Below are positions 1 to 10,008 of a stretch of DNA of 26,848 bases, piece after piece. This stretch comes from Pelagophyceae sp. CCMP2097 (taxonomy: Eukaryota > Sar > Pelagophyceae). The position numbers were made by a program, and so were the translations under genes. Positions within the stretch are counted from its first letter, which is position 1; every line of letters begins with the position of its first letter. The stretch lies in NCBI GenBank assembly GCA_026770575.1, contig MU657425.1, forward strand, positions 42,654-69,501, given 5' to 3'. Below the pieces are notes generated by a model. That model saw only the letters and a list, made by a program, of their open reading frames with translations, searched no databases and had not been told where the DNA came from.

Positions 1-675
1 GAGGCGCTCGAGGCAGTCGGCTCTCCTCCTCCTCCCGCGCGCCGTCGTCGAGGAGGAAGACGTCTTGTCGCCGCTCGCGTCGCTCGCGCGCGCGGTTCTC
101 GAAGTCGCGCTCGCGGCCCAGGAGCGCCTCGCGCAGGATCGTGAGTTTCTTCGGCTCGATAAAGATAACGTTGCCGACCTCGCGCAGCCGGAGCGTCGAT
201 AGGCGCGCGGCGAGCTCCTTGCGCTCTTCCGCGGTGCCCGCGTCGCGCCGCACGACGTACATCGGCGGCCGGTGATCACCGTCGCCGCCCTCCGTCGGCC
301 CTCCGTCGGCGGGGACGTAGATTGCACAAATTTCCGTCGCGCCCCAGAAGTGCCCTTTCTGGCCCTGCGCCTGGCCCTGCTGCCACAGGGCCATCTGCGC
401 GATGAGCGGGACGCACTTTTTGGTTTTCGTGCCGTGCGCGTTCATCATCTCGGTGTAGTTCCGGCCGCTCGCGTCGAACACCGCCGCGGCGGCGGCCGAG
501 TTGGGCGGCGACTTCCCGTCGCGGTAGCCGATCATGCGGCCGAAGTGGCCGATCAAGCGCATCTCATCCCGCGCGCCGGCGGCACGTCGGCCACCGGCCC
601 GGAGCGCGATTTGTGGAGGACCGCATGCAGCGTGGTGCGCTTTCGCCTTTGCCTTTGCTTGGCCGCCTTGGCCAT
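1..675 (-). CDS. Hypothetical protein, 5' part only (runs off window)
   Basis: I do not recognise this protein. Proposed exon 1 is 675-622, starting at an ATG that opens a very basic N-terminus (MAKAAKQRQRRKRTT). Exon 2 is 562-1 and stays open to the window edge. The join assumes a 59-nt intron (donor GTCCTC, acceptor ATGAG). The two pieces lie in different frames, so some splice is needed, but shorter alternatives with donors downstream also fit. Exon 2 reads smoothly: aromatic and Gln-rich stretches (ALWQQGQAQGQKGHFWG), an acidic/Gly loop, then a charged C-terminal part rich in Arg and Glu with EERKELAARLSTLRLREVG and RERRERRQD, probably helical. No catalytic motif was seen. The basic start could be a nuclear or nucleolar signal. 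The gene faces away from the WD40 relic. The exon 2 frame is fairly secure; the start and intron are tentative. Confidence 0.45.
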
Positions 676-1067
676 CGTGCGCGCACGGCGCGCGGCCCAC
701 GACACGCACGGCCCACGACAGCCGTCGCGGCAACAACAGCCGCGGAGTGACAGTCGCGGCGGGCGGGCGCCGGCCGCCGGCAGGAACAACACGCGCGCGC
801 CGCGGGGATTCTTTAAAAGCGTTCGGCCGAACGTTCGGGCGTTCGGAGCCAGAAACCACGCCCTGGTTGGGAAAGGCCCGACTTTGGTGGGAATTAGTCC
901 CAGGAATGACGTTTCCTTGCTTAAGATCCACCCTGGGTGGGGCTGCCCCTTCAAGTTGAGGACGCTCACTTTCGACTGGAGACGAGAGGAGATCGATCCG
1001 CTCGCTCGCCGTCGTCGACGAAATCCCGGAGGACATAGACGAAGCATGCGCCGCGCGCCCCGTTCAA
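676..1067. other. Intergenic region with clustered small palindromes
   Basis: This gap separates two divergent genes. I see no convincing gene: the long minus-strand reading frame through it (to 1047) is low in typical coding signal. It holds a 14-bp perfect palindrome at 820-833 (CGTTCGGCCGAACG), a perfect 6+6 stem with one central base at 928-940 (CCACCC-T-GGGTGG) and an overlapping GGGGC-T-GCCCC at 939-949. The 840-960 stretch is less GC-extreme than its surroundings. Confidence 0.5.
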
Positions 1068-2127
1068 ATGCGACATGCTGGTGCCGCGCCGGCGCTCCAG
1101 GTGTTCGAGCAGAGCGACCTGCTCACGCAGATCCTCCGGCTGACGGTGTCGCTGGAAGCGCTTCGGTGACGAAGCGGATCGCTCGAGATGCGCGAGCCGT
1201 GGCACCAGTCGTGCGCAAACTCATCTGGACGGACCGACTTTTTAAGGGCACCGCAATCCTCAACGGGCACACCGACGACGTCCTGAGCTGCGCGCTCTCG
1301 CCCGACGGCACGCGCATCGTGGCGACAAGCAAGGACGAGACGGCGAAGCTATGGGACGCCGAGACGGGCGCGCTGCTGACGACGCTCGAGGGGCACACCT
1401 TCTGAGTGCCGAGCTGCGCGTTCTCGCCCGACGGCAAGCGCGTCGTGACGACGAGCTGCGACGGCACGGCACGGCTCTGGGACGCCGAGACGGGCGCGCT
1501 GCTGACGACGCTCGAGGGGCACACCAGCTTAGTCACGAGCTGTGCCTTATCGTCGGACGGCAAGCGTATTGTGACGGGGAGCTACGACGACACGGCGCCG
1601 GCGCGGCTCTGGGACGCGGAGACGGGCGCGCTGCTGACAACGCTCGTGGGTCACACCAGCCCTGTCGTGAGCTGCGCGTTCTCGCTGGATGGCACGCGCA
1701 TCGTGACGGCGAGCAACGACAGGACGGCGCGGCTCTGGGACGCCACGACGGGCGCGCTGCAGACCACGCTTGAGGGGCACGCCTACTTCGTCTACAGCTG
1801 CGCGTTCTCGCCCGACAGCACGCGCGTCGTAACGGGGGGTGGGGACATTAAAGCACGGCTGTGAGACGCTGAGACGGGCGCGTTGCAGACGACGCTCGAG
1901 GAGGGGTACACCGATTACGTCTACAGCTGGGCGTTCTCGGCACGCGCGTCATGACGGTGAGTGGGGACAATAAAGCACGGCTGTGGGACGCCGTGTCGGG
2001 CGCGCTGCTAAAGACTCTCGAGGGGCACACCGACTACATCACGAGCTGCGCGTTTTCGCCCGACGGCAAGCGCGTCGTGACTTCGAGCAAGGACAAGACG
2101 GCGCGGCTCTGGAGTGTCGTAGTCTAA
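1068..2127 (+). pseudogene. Decayed WD40-repeat gene, F-box-like N-terminus, seven blades
   Basis: From 1068 an ATG opens a short reading frame with an F-box-like stretch (VFEQSDLLTQILRLTVSLEALR), which hits TGA at about 1167. A neighbouring frame then continues (VVRKLIWTDRLFKGTAILNGH) into seven WD40 blades of about 42 residues. Each has the pattern LEGHT...SCAFSPDGKRVVT...D.TARLWDAETGALLTT, enough for one full propeller. Four lesions interrupt it: the N-terminal frame shift; TGA at 1403-1405 in blade 2; TGA at 1862-1864 replacing the WD tryptophan of blade 5; and an apparent 7-nt deletion near 1938 in blade 6 that shifts the frame (the new frame from 1939 stays open to TAA at 2125-2127). 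Blade 3 has a 6-nt and blade 6 a 3-nt in-frame insertion. Blades are nearly identical at DNA level, suggesting recent expansion before decay. Intact relatives would be protein-interaction scaffolds, possibly substrate adaptors. Confidence 0.85.
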
Positions 2128-2621
2128 TGCAGTAAGGTAGAGCCGACCCTGGCTTGGATGACGGGTTCTACTGGGCAAAAGGCCTCCTCGCCGTGCACGG
2201 GCTCCGCTGAGGGCGACCCCGCGCCCCGAGACCACGGAAGCGGTTGACTCGTCGCGATAAGGAAACGTATGAGACGATTCAGCTCGTGCAGAACCACGGC
2301 CCGCCGAAATGCCGTACGAACGAGACTCGGGCTAAACTCGGCGTCCTCGAGCGGTGCGTCGGAATATCAAAGTAAAACTTACCGTGGTCGCATCACGCGT
2401 GCAAAAAAGGACAGCCTGCGCGGCGGGGCTAGAACGTGATGACGCTTTTCGGACCCGGTAACGCTTGCGAAGCCCGGGCGTACACGCGGCGCGCCCCGGC
2501 CGCCGCTCGCCGATTGGCCGCAACGTCGCGCTGGAAAACGACGTCGAAGTCGCCAAAACTGATTTTGGCGAAGACTGCGCGTGTCTCGCCGCGCCCGTGG
2601 CCCCGGACGCCTCTCTGGGCC
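2128..2621. other. Intergenic region upstream of the Tim22-like gene
   Basis: I found no gene in these 494 bases. The one clear structure is a perfect 9+9 inverted repeat with a 4-nt loop at 2550-2571 (listed separately). Confidence 0.5.
2550..2571. promoter_or_regulatory. Inverted repeat TCGCCAAAA-ctga-TTTTGGCGA
   Basis: This is a perfect 9-bp dyad about 50 nt upstream of the proposed Tim22-like start at 2622. The half-site TCGCC(A/G)AAA recurs in other upstream regions of the window. The TTTTGGCGA orientation resembles E2F-type sites (known consensus TTTSSCGC). A regulatory role is inference. Confidence 0.35.
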
Positions 2622-3527
2622 ATGTTCTCCGACGCGCCGCTGACGGTGCGTCGCTCCCGCGCTGCCGCAGACGCCCGAACCGTCGCGTGCCTAGGGTCCC
2701 TACTCGCCTCCGTACTCAACTCGGCCGGCGCCGCGAAGCCGACCCCTTGCCCGATGGCGGCCCTGCAACGACGCACTTCATCGCAGGTGCTCGTCGCGGC
2801 TGGCGGACGGCGTCGTGCGCGGCGCGATCATCGGCGTCGCCTGGTCGGCCGCCTTCCGCGACGAGTGCGTTCCTCTACATCGATCCACCGATCGATCCGA
2901 TCCATCCATCGAGCGAACGTTCTAGGTCCGGCCTCTTGCCGAAGAGCGCCGCCGCGCCGGCGGCGACGCTGCAGGCGGCGGCGGCCGAGTCGCTGGCGCT
3001 CCGCGCGAGGGCGGCGGCGTTCCTCGTCGCGCGCAACGCAATCGGCTTTGCGGGGTGCGTCCGCCGACGCAGAGCTCGCGGTGCCGGCCGCGGCGCCGAC
3101 TGCTCGCGACGCAGCTTCCTCGGGACGTTTAACGCCGTCTCGTGCTCGCTCGAGTACGCAGACGCCGCGTCCCCGCCGCGCCGCCGGGCGGCGGCGCTTC
3201 TGCGGGGCGGCCGACGCTCGTGTGTAGGAAAGCGCGCGGCCGGCGCGACCTGTGGAACCAAATGTGAGGCCTCGAGGCGCCATCCCCAGCCGACGCACCC
3301 GACCGCTGCTGCGCAGGTGCGGCGGCGTTGCGGTCCGACGGGCAGCGTCTGAACTCGTCTTTTTCGTTGCTGCCCCTTGACGTCGCTCGCAGGCCGGCCT
3401 CTTCGTGTCCGTCGGCCAGGGCTCGCCGCGGCAAGTCGCCACGTCCGCCTTGACCACGGGCCTCATCACCGGCGCCATCTACCACTTTTGCGCAGGCGGC
3501 ACCGGGTCTGGCGTCGACACGGACTAA
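2622..3527 (+). CDS. Tim17/Tim22/Tim23-family mitochondrial inner-membrane protein (Tim22-like)
   Basis: Seven exons: 2622-2645, 2695-2864, 2926-3054, 3115-3153, 3228-3263, 3317-3332 and 3393-3527, giving 182 aa, about the usual Tim22 size. All six introns start with GT and end with AG, and joined frames agree throughout. Exon 6 is a 16-nt microexon; without it the last exon would be out of frame. Family features are Gly-rich hydrophobic segments typical of the four-helix Tim17/22/23 fold: RLADGVVRGAIIGVAWSAAF, a central NAIGFAGFLGTFNAVSCSLE with the conserved acidic residue after the Cys, GRRDLWNQM, then AAGLFVSVGQGSP and LTTGLITGAIYHF. Known family members form the carrier translocase or presequence channel in the mitochondrial inner membrane; related OEP16/PMP24-type proteins are alternatives. 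The start ATG lies 51 nt after a perfect inverted repeat. The assignment to Tim22 rather than another family branch is tentative. Confidence 0.8.
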
Positions 3528-3815
3528 GGAGCGAGCTTTGCGAAGAGGAACTCCTAGGGTTATCCAGAGTGGGTCGGAGCACGGGTATTGCCGCGCGCGA
3601 GCGAGCAAGGACGGCGGAGTGTGGTGGGGCGACGCGCAGCTACCCGATGGCACGACTGACCCGCCGCCGCCGCGTAAGGACGCGGACATGTCCGCGGCGA
3701 AGTTTACGGCGATAATCGAAGGTTACTAGCCTGAGACTCACTCTCCGCCGCGCCGAGCTACCGCGCGAGTCGGAAGTCGCTCGCGGCGTGCCCCGGCCTT
3801 TGGCCTCGCGTCTGG
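3528..3815. other. Intergenic region between the Tim22-like and RsmB-like genes
   Basis: These 288 bases should contain the 3' end of one gene and the promoter of the next. I see no gene. Near the downstream start it holds two copies of a GGCGA core in GCGGCGAAG (about 3695) and ACGGCGATA (about 3709). Confidence 0.4.
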
Positions 3816-5632
3816 ATGGCGTCCCTCCGCACGATGCTGTGGCTCTGCGTCGTTTCCGCCGCCGCCCGCGGGTGCGCGGCCATGGCGTTGAAGAGTCCCG
3901 CCGGCGCTCGCCCGACGGCGGCGACGACGGCCGGTGGTGGCAGCACACCTTCCCGGAAGTGCGCCTTCGACCTCCTCGCGCGCGCCACGTCCAAGCAGAG
4001 CTCGTTCATGAACGTCCAGGTCGAGACCGACGCCGCCTTTGTGAGTGCGCCGCGAGGGCGGAGGTCCGCCCGCTTTGAAAGGGAGGCGCTTTAGGCGGCG
4101 CTGGATCCACGCGACCGGCGGTTCGCGCGGCACGTTGTTTCGACGTGCGAGCGGCGCCTCGGGCAGATCGACGACTTGGTGCGAAGGTTTTACGTAGATA
4201 AGCAAGCTCGCGAGACTGCGGTTGATTCCGCCCCCCACAAGACTCGCACGCTCCTCCGCCTCGGCGTCGCGCAGCTCGCGTTCAGCGAAGGCGTGCCCGC
4301 GTATGCGGCCATCGATTCGACGGTTACTTTGGCGAAAGAAGTGGCCGACGAGCGCACGGCGAAGATGGTCAACGCCGTGCTTCGAAACGTCGAACGACAC
4401 GGCGAATACGACGAAGCCTCCCTCCTCCTCAACGTCTCGCCGCGGTTTGCCGACACGGTGGCGCGCGACTTTGGCCACGCGACGTGCGTGGAAAGGCGAA
4501 GACTCCTGGAACGGGAGAGACCGACACTGCCCCTCCCTCGAAACGCATCGACACCTCCCATCGGTCGAGACGCATCCCACAGGCTGAAGAAGTTCGTCGC
4601 GGCATCCATGGCCCCGCCGGCGCTCGACCTCACCTTCCGAGACGTGCGTCCGCCGCCGCCTTTGTGCAAGGCAGACCTTTTTGCAGCGCAGACGCGTCGG
4701 ACGCAGGCGAAAGAGGCACCCGCGATGCTGTCTTCCATGGCGGCGTTTGCGGCGGCGGCGAGCGGCGTCGGCGAGGCCAACGCGGCGGGCGACATCGCGG
4801 CGGGCGAGGCCGCGGAGCCCAGCGCGGTGCTGCTGGCGTGCGGGTCGCTGCGGCTCTCGGCGCCCAAGGGAGGTGTCTCCAAACTCCCCGGCTACGATTC
4901 CGGCGGCTGGTGGGTGCAGGACGCCGCCGCGACCGTCGCCGCCAAGGTGGCCCTGGCGATGAAGCCGGCAAACATCCTCGACGCGTGCGCCGCGCCTGGC
5001 GGCAAGACGATGCAGCTCGCCGCCGCTTCGACGACGAAGAGCGTCGTCGCTCTGGAGAAGAATTTTAAACGAGCAAAGCGCCTCCGCGAGAACCTCGCGC
5101 GCACGTGCCTCGACTCGAAGATCGACGTCGTCATCGTCGACGCTCTGGACTATACGGGCGCGGACGAGACATTTGACGCAATCCTCGTCGACGCCCCTTG
5201 CTCCTGCTCCGGCACGGCGCGGCACCACCCGGATGTGCTGAGGTCCGACGCGGACGTGCCGAACTTTGTCATCTTGCAGGCCAAGCTCCTGGACCAGTGC
5301 TGGCGGCAGACCAAAGTCGGTGCGTAGTCGCTCCCGACAGGCGTAGTGGCGTTTCTCTCGAAGGGCTTTGCCCGGACCGACGGCTCTAACTAGGCGGCGT
5401 GCTCGTCTACTCGACGTGCTCCATCTTCAAGGCCGAGGGCGAGCACCAGGCCGACGACTTTTTGAAGCGCCACGCTGGGGCGAAACGCAAGCGCATCCTC
5501 CCGAGCGAGGTCCCGGGCTTCGACGCATCTGCGGTCAACAAAGACGGAGACGTGCGCATCTGGCCCTGGCACCTCGACGGCGTCCAGGGCTGCGACGCGC
5601 ACTTCGTCGCCAGATTCGTCCGCACCGAATAA
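3816..5632 (+). CDS. rsmB: RsmB/Fmu-type rRNA (cytosine-5)-methyltransferase with NusB-like N-terminal domain
   Basis: Four exons: 3816-4040, 4095-4483, 4583-5319 and 5394-5632; 529 aa. The product would methylate C5 of a cytosine in small-subunit rRNA using S-adenosylmethionine. Residues 1-22 are hydrophobic (MASLRTMLWLCVVSAAARG), a possible signal or transit presequence, so plastid or mitochondrial ribosomes are the likely target. A NusB-like RNA-binding domain follows (about 50-200: CAFDLLAR, LDPRDRRFARHVV, KTRTLLRLGVAQLAF, TAKMVNAVLRNVERHG). The catalytic domain has motif I DACAAPGGKTMQLA (about 336), motif IV DAPCSCSGTARHHPD (about 407; the Cys after Pro aids release) and motif VI VYSTCSI (about 455; the nucleophilic Cys). 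The C-terminus ends RIWPWHLDG...HFVARFVRTE, typical of the family. Intron 2 (4484-4582, 99 nt) is stop-free and divisible by three, so its retention would insert 33 residues. Confidence 0.92.
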
Positions 5633-5936
5633 CAACTCGACGTCGAAACGTGGCCGCCAGAGGCGCTGGCTAGATCGCCGCCAGAGGCGCTGGCAAGATC
5701 CGGGGACAACGAGTGGCCGCGCTTCAAAAGAGTGTTGGTTGACCTGCCAGCGGTGCTCCACCTTATACGACAACTGCGGCGTATGGGGAGCGGGAACCTG
5801 TCTGGGGCTATGAAACTTGAGCGTTCGCGGGCATCATAACGGGCGAACTTCAAGTTGTCGCCGAAAAATAGCTTGTTTCGCTGAAGCAAAAACCCGCCCA
5901 AGTCTTGAAAGTCTCTCTCGAGCGCGCGCCGGTGCC
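5633..5936. other. Intergenic region before RRF, with tandem repeat and TCGCCGAAAA site
   Basis: No gene seen. A 23-nt unit occurs twice at a 24-nt period with one mismatch (listed separately), and TCGCCGAAAA lies at 5858-5867, about 70 nt upstream of the RRF start. Confidence 0.5.
5654..5700 (+). repeat. Two-copy 24-nt tandem repeat
   Basis: CCGCCAGAGGCGCTGGC followed by TAGATC (5654-5676) is repeated as the same sequence followed by AAGATC (5678-5700). Each unit contains a short hairpin, GCCAG-AGGCG-CTGGC. It starts 21 nt after the stop of the RsmB-like gene, so it probably lies in its 3' UTR. Confidence 0.8.
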
Positions 5937-6776
5937 ATGCAGCTCCTCCACGTGCTGGCCGTGCTGTCGACGACGGCAGCGTTCCAGCCGGTTTCGCCGA
6001 CGTTGCAGCGGCAGCGTACGATTGTTAATGCCGGCGCGCCGCCGCCTGCGTTTGACCTCAAGGCGACACTCACGGGAGTCCAGACAAAGATGGACAAGTC
6101 GGTCCAGGCCATGCGCGACAACTTCCTCACCATCCGCACGGGTCGCGCCTCGCCGGACATTTTGAACCGCGTCACAGTCGATTACTACGGGGCAGAGTCA
6201 TCCGACCACCCGCGTCCCTCGATGCAACGCCGCTTCTGCATCCGCATTATACGCTCGCAGGACGCCGCTGAAACAGCTGGCCTCGATCACGGTCTCGACG
6301 GGCACGCAGCTCCTAGTGTCGCCGTTCGACAAAGGCGTTTTGAAGGCCATTGACGCGGTGCGCTTCGTCGGACCAGCCAGCTGGCGTGACGCTTTTGCTT
6401 AGGCCATCTTCGAGGCGAACCTGGGCATGACGCCGAACAACGACGGGTCTGTGATCCGGCTGAACGTCCCAGCGCTGACGGAGGAGCGCCGCAAGGAGAT
6501 TATCAAGGGCGCAAAGGTCATCGCCGAAGAGGCCAAGTGAGCGACGCCGCGTCGACGCGGCCACCTGCGACGCACCCGACGCTACGCTCTAGGGTCGCGG
6601 TGCGCAACATCCGGCGGTCGGCGATCGAGGACGTCAAAAAGCTTGAAAAGAAAAAGGAGATCGGCGAGGACGTCGTCAAGGACGCGGAGCAGCAGGTCCA
6701 GAAGATCACCGACGCCGTCGTCAAGACGATCGACGGCGTCCTCGAGGCCAAGCAAAAAGAAATCATGAAAGTCTGA
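5937..6776 (+). CDS. frr: Ribosome recycling factor, plastid-type with bipartite presequence
   Basis: Four exons: 5937-6196, 6261-6357, 6403-6536 and 6593-6776; 224 aa. RRF, with EF-G, splits post-termination ribosomes. The mature protein shows the family order: [26 protein letters not shown] (first long helix and the conserved RTGRASP), [16 protein letters not shown] (split by intron 1), [33 protein letters not shown], then [19 protein letters not shown] and the C-terminal helix ending EIMKV. The first 20 residues ([20 protein letters not shown]) look like a signal peptide with cleavage before Phe. That matches the ASAFAP-type motif known from plastids of red secondary origin, so plastid targeting is likely. 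Mitochondrial RRF is the alternative. Its 3' end is under 200 nt from the kinesin start. Confidence 0.93.
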
Positions 6777-6841
6777 GGCCCGAAGCCCCCGACCTTAACG
6801 CATGTGACTGTTTACGCGCCGGACTCTTACGGGCGCCGCGA

Positions 6842-6879
6842 CCAAAGGAGATTGCGTTCTCCAAAGGAGATTGCGTTCT
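6842..6879 (+). repeat. Exact 19-nt tandem duplication
   Basis: CCAAAGGAGATTGCGTTCT occurs twice back to back, in the short gap between the RRF stop and the chosen kinesin start. It is probably 5' UTR or promoter. It lies inside an open frame, but I consider that frame untranslated. Confidence 0.85.
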
Positions 6880-6974
6880 CGACGGATATCCATTCGGCGA
6901 GTGCCGTTTGGAAAGTTTACTCGGTGCTCGTTGGAGCTCGGGTTGAGCGGGACAGCGCGATTTTCGGGCGCACG

Positions 6975-9900
6975 ATGCCGACGCGGCGCGGCAGCCTGGT
7001 CGTGGGCGGCGCGCCCGCCGACAAGGCGCGCCCGCCGACGGACAGCGCGCTGCGGCACGACCTGGCCGTGGCCACGGACGCCTGCCAGGGCCGCGACTCA
7101 TTCGACGACGACTGCGGGCCCATCCCCGTCAAGGTGCTGGGCCCGATGTTCGAGAACGCGGCCATGGCGCCGCCGCCGCCGCGGGGGCGCGTCGACTCGT
7201 CGGCCAAAGTCGCCAACGACTCGCTCCGCGTCTACTGCCGCCTCCGCCCGCTCAACCGCGGCGAGACGGGCGACGTCATCGAGACCATGGACGAGCACAC
7301 CGTCCGCGCCATGCCGCTTCAGCGGCCCGGCCGCCACGCCCACCGCGAGGCCCGCGACTACCTCTTCACAAAGGTCTTTAACGGCGAGACGGCGCAGCAG
7401 ACCGTCTACGACGACGCGACGGCGCCCCTCGTCGACGCGCTCTTCGAAGGTGCGCCTCCCGCAGACAACTGGAACCATCCGGGGCCTTTGGGCGCGCCCC
7501 GCGGCCGCGACGAATTTCGTCGGGCCTTAACAACGTTTTCAGGCCGGTCGGCGCTGCTCTTTACGTACGGTGTCACAAACGCGGGCAAGTCGTACACCAT
7601 GATGGGCAAGCCCGAGGGCGACGAGGCGGGCATCATGCCGCGCGCGTTGGATGCCGTCCTCGTGAGTCTCGACTTTAGGCGGAGCGCCCTTGCGACGCTT
7701 CAAAAACGACCCCAAACAGACCGCCTCGTAGGAGCGCGCGAACAAAGAGGAGACTTCCGAGGTGTACGTCTCGTTCATCGAGATTTACAACGAGCAGATT
7801 TACGACTTGATGGACAAAAAGACTGCTACCAAGCGCCGCGCTCTCCGTTTGAAGGACCGCGGCGACCGCATGGAGGTGAACAACCTCTCCTCGCAGCGCG
7901 TCACGAGCGTGTCGCACGGCCTCGCCCTGGCCCGCGCGGCGGCGGCGCAGCGCAAGACTGCGGCGACTGGCCTGAATTCCACGTCGAGCCGTTCGCATAG
8001 TATTTGCCAACTCGAGCTTCGGTCGCCGCAGCGGCCGCCCGTTCAGCTCATGCTCGTCGACCTCGCGGGCAGCGAGCGCATCGAGCGCACGGGCGCGCAG
8101 GCGACAGGGGAGCAGCAAAAAGAGGCAAATCACATCAACCAGTCTGTCTCTCGCCTCATGCACTGCCTCCGCGTCCTCCGCGACAAGCAGGCCCCGTCGG
8201 CGCAGCTCTCCGCGGTGGTGCCCTGGCGCGAGTCGAAGCTGACGCACCTCTTCCAGAACCACCTGGCCCCGTCGAACGGCTCGCCGGCCGCGCGCGTGGC
8301 CATGATCGTTAACGTCTCTCCGTCGGCGGCGGACCACGCCGAGTCGTGCTACGTCATGGGCAACGCCGCGTCGGCCAAGGCCGTGGCCGTGCGCGCCGCG
8401 GCCCCGACGGCGGCCGCGCAGGGCGCGAAGCGCGCGGTGGCGTACGACCACAACGGCCGCCGCCTCGAGGGCGGCGCGCCGCTGCCGCCGCCGACGGCCG
8501 CCGACGCGAAGAAGCGCAAGCTCGTGGAGCAGGACGGCCGCGCGCTGGAGCGCCACGACTCTTCTTCGTCGCTCGCGGAGACGAACAGCTGCGACGGCCG
8601 CGACTCTTCAATCACCATGATGACGCACGACGAGGCGGGCATACTGCTGCAGCGCGTCGAGGAGATGGCAGAGGCTCTGGCGGCGGCGCGCGACGAGGTC
8701 TCGGAGGTGGAACGCGACGTGCGGCACGAGTGCGCAGAGGAGATGCAGCGGGCCATCGAACAGATCCAAAAGGACTACGCCCGGCGCCTCCGCGCGCGCA
8801 GCAGCTCCGTTGCCGGCGGCAATCCGCACCCGCTCGGCGCCGTCGACGAGGGCCCGCAACCTGAATACAACGCCGCCATGGACGTCGACGACGGCGCGGG
8901 CACGTCGCCGCAGCGCGCGGCCAAGCGCGCAAAGGACGTCTGCCAGTCGGCGCGCAAGGAGCAGCAGCGCGACGAGCTGGAGCGCTACGTCGAGTCGCTG
9001 GAGGAGCAGTTCGAAGAGACTGAGGCGGAGCTGGAGCGCGTGCGCGCCGACTCTGCGGCGGAAGCGGCTTCGCTCCGCGCGCAGCTGGCCGCCGCGGGCG
9101 TCGGCGCGGACGACGACGCCATGGCCGTCGACGCTCGCGACCGCCGGCGCGCCGACGACGACGCCGACGATGCCGACGCTTTACGCGACGACGTCGAACG
9201 CCTCCAAGCCGCGTTGGCGCACATGACCGACGCCAGCGCCGCGCGCCACGCCGAGCTCGCGGCCGCGCTCGAGGTGGCGCAGGCCGAGGCCGGAGTCTGG
9301 CACCAGCGCTGCGAGGCGGCCGAGGCGGCGGCGCGGTCGGCTGCCATGGAGCACGCCGCGGCGACCACCGCAGTCTACGAGGCGCACGCCTTTGACGTCG
9401 CCGGCGCCACCGCGGCGTCGGCGGCGGCGCTCGCGGAAAGAGACGAACAACACGCATCGGCGCTGGACCGCTGCAAGAAGGAGGCGACAGAGGCGCAGGC
9501 GCGCGCTTCCGCGCAGGCGGCCATGGACCGCCAGCACATGGCCACGGACCGCGCCTCGGCCGACCGTGCTTCCGCGGACCGCCTGCAAGCCGAACGCCTG
9601 CAGGCGGACCGCGCCCAAGCGGCGGCCACGGCGGCGAAGCGCGGCAGTGGCGTGCGCGGGTCGGTGGACAGTTCCGCGAGCGCCGTCTCGATCTACACCG
9701 ACGCCATGCCCGGCGAAGCGGACGCGCAGTGCTGCCTCAACGCGCTGAAGCGAAGCGCGCCGCTGTCGCCGCAGCACTACGCGGCTTCGGCGAAGAAGGC
9801 CCCCGACTCGCCGCCGCGGTCGCCGTTCCGCGAAAACTCGCCTGTCGTCTCGCGGTCCGTCAAGGCCGTGGCCACGTCGCTCGACGCGCGCGCGCGCAAG

Positions 9901-10008
9901 CTCAAGGACGAGCGCATCGCCCGCGCCAAGGCGCAGCGCGCCGGCGACGGCGCGCCGCCGGGGCCGTCGTGCGTCGCGAAGCGCACGCGCGGCTACAAGG
10001 TCCTCTGA
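6975..10008 (+). CDS. Kinesin motor protein, kinesin-6-like, with long coiled-coil tail
   Basis: Three exons: 6975-7449, 7543-7661 and 7732-10008; 956 aa. The N-terminal motor (about 80-470) has RVYCRLRPLN, the P-loop GVTNAGKSYTMMG (about 167), SFIEIYNEQIYDLMD, switch I NSTSSRSHSI (about 280) and switch II LVDLAGSER (about 306). The YGVTNAGKS form and the FIEIYNEQIYDL context resemble kinesin-6 (MKLP/KIF20) motors, which act in cytokinesis. That subfamily call is tentative. After the motor come a basic KKRKL patch (possible nuclear signal), a Glu/Ala/Arg-rich coiled coil (about 555-840) with a degenerate DRASADRASADRLQAERLQ run, and a Ser-Pro-rich tail (SPPRSPFRENSP) suited to CDK-type phosphorylation. 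Intron 1 (93 nt) is in frame and stop-free, but splicing restores the canonical LFEG-RSALLFTYG join. An upstream start at 6804 is not an expected site; 6975 is the first plausible ATG. Confidence 0.9.

Noticed and set aside
272..1405. Long plus-strand reading frame covering the first kilobase
   Set aside because: Only the last part (WD40 blade 1) is meaningful; the rest is antisense to the minus-strand hypothetical gene and has no protein character.
6804..6974. Upstream in-frame extension of the kinesin gene
   Set aside because: It contains a 19-nt tandem repeat, lies within 28 nt of the RRF stop and has no conserved features; 6975 is a better start.
7675..8556. Minus-strand frame of 293 codons over the kinesin motor
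   Set aside because: Arg/Ala/Gly-rich shadow opposite strongly conserved kinesin motifs; typical of GC-rich antisense frames.
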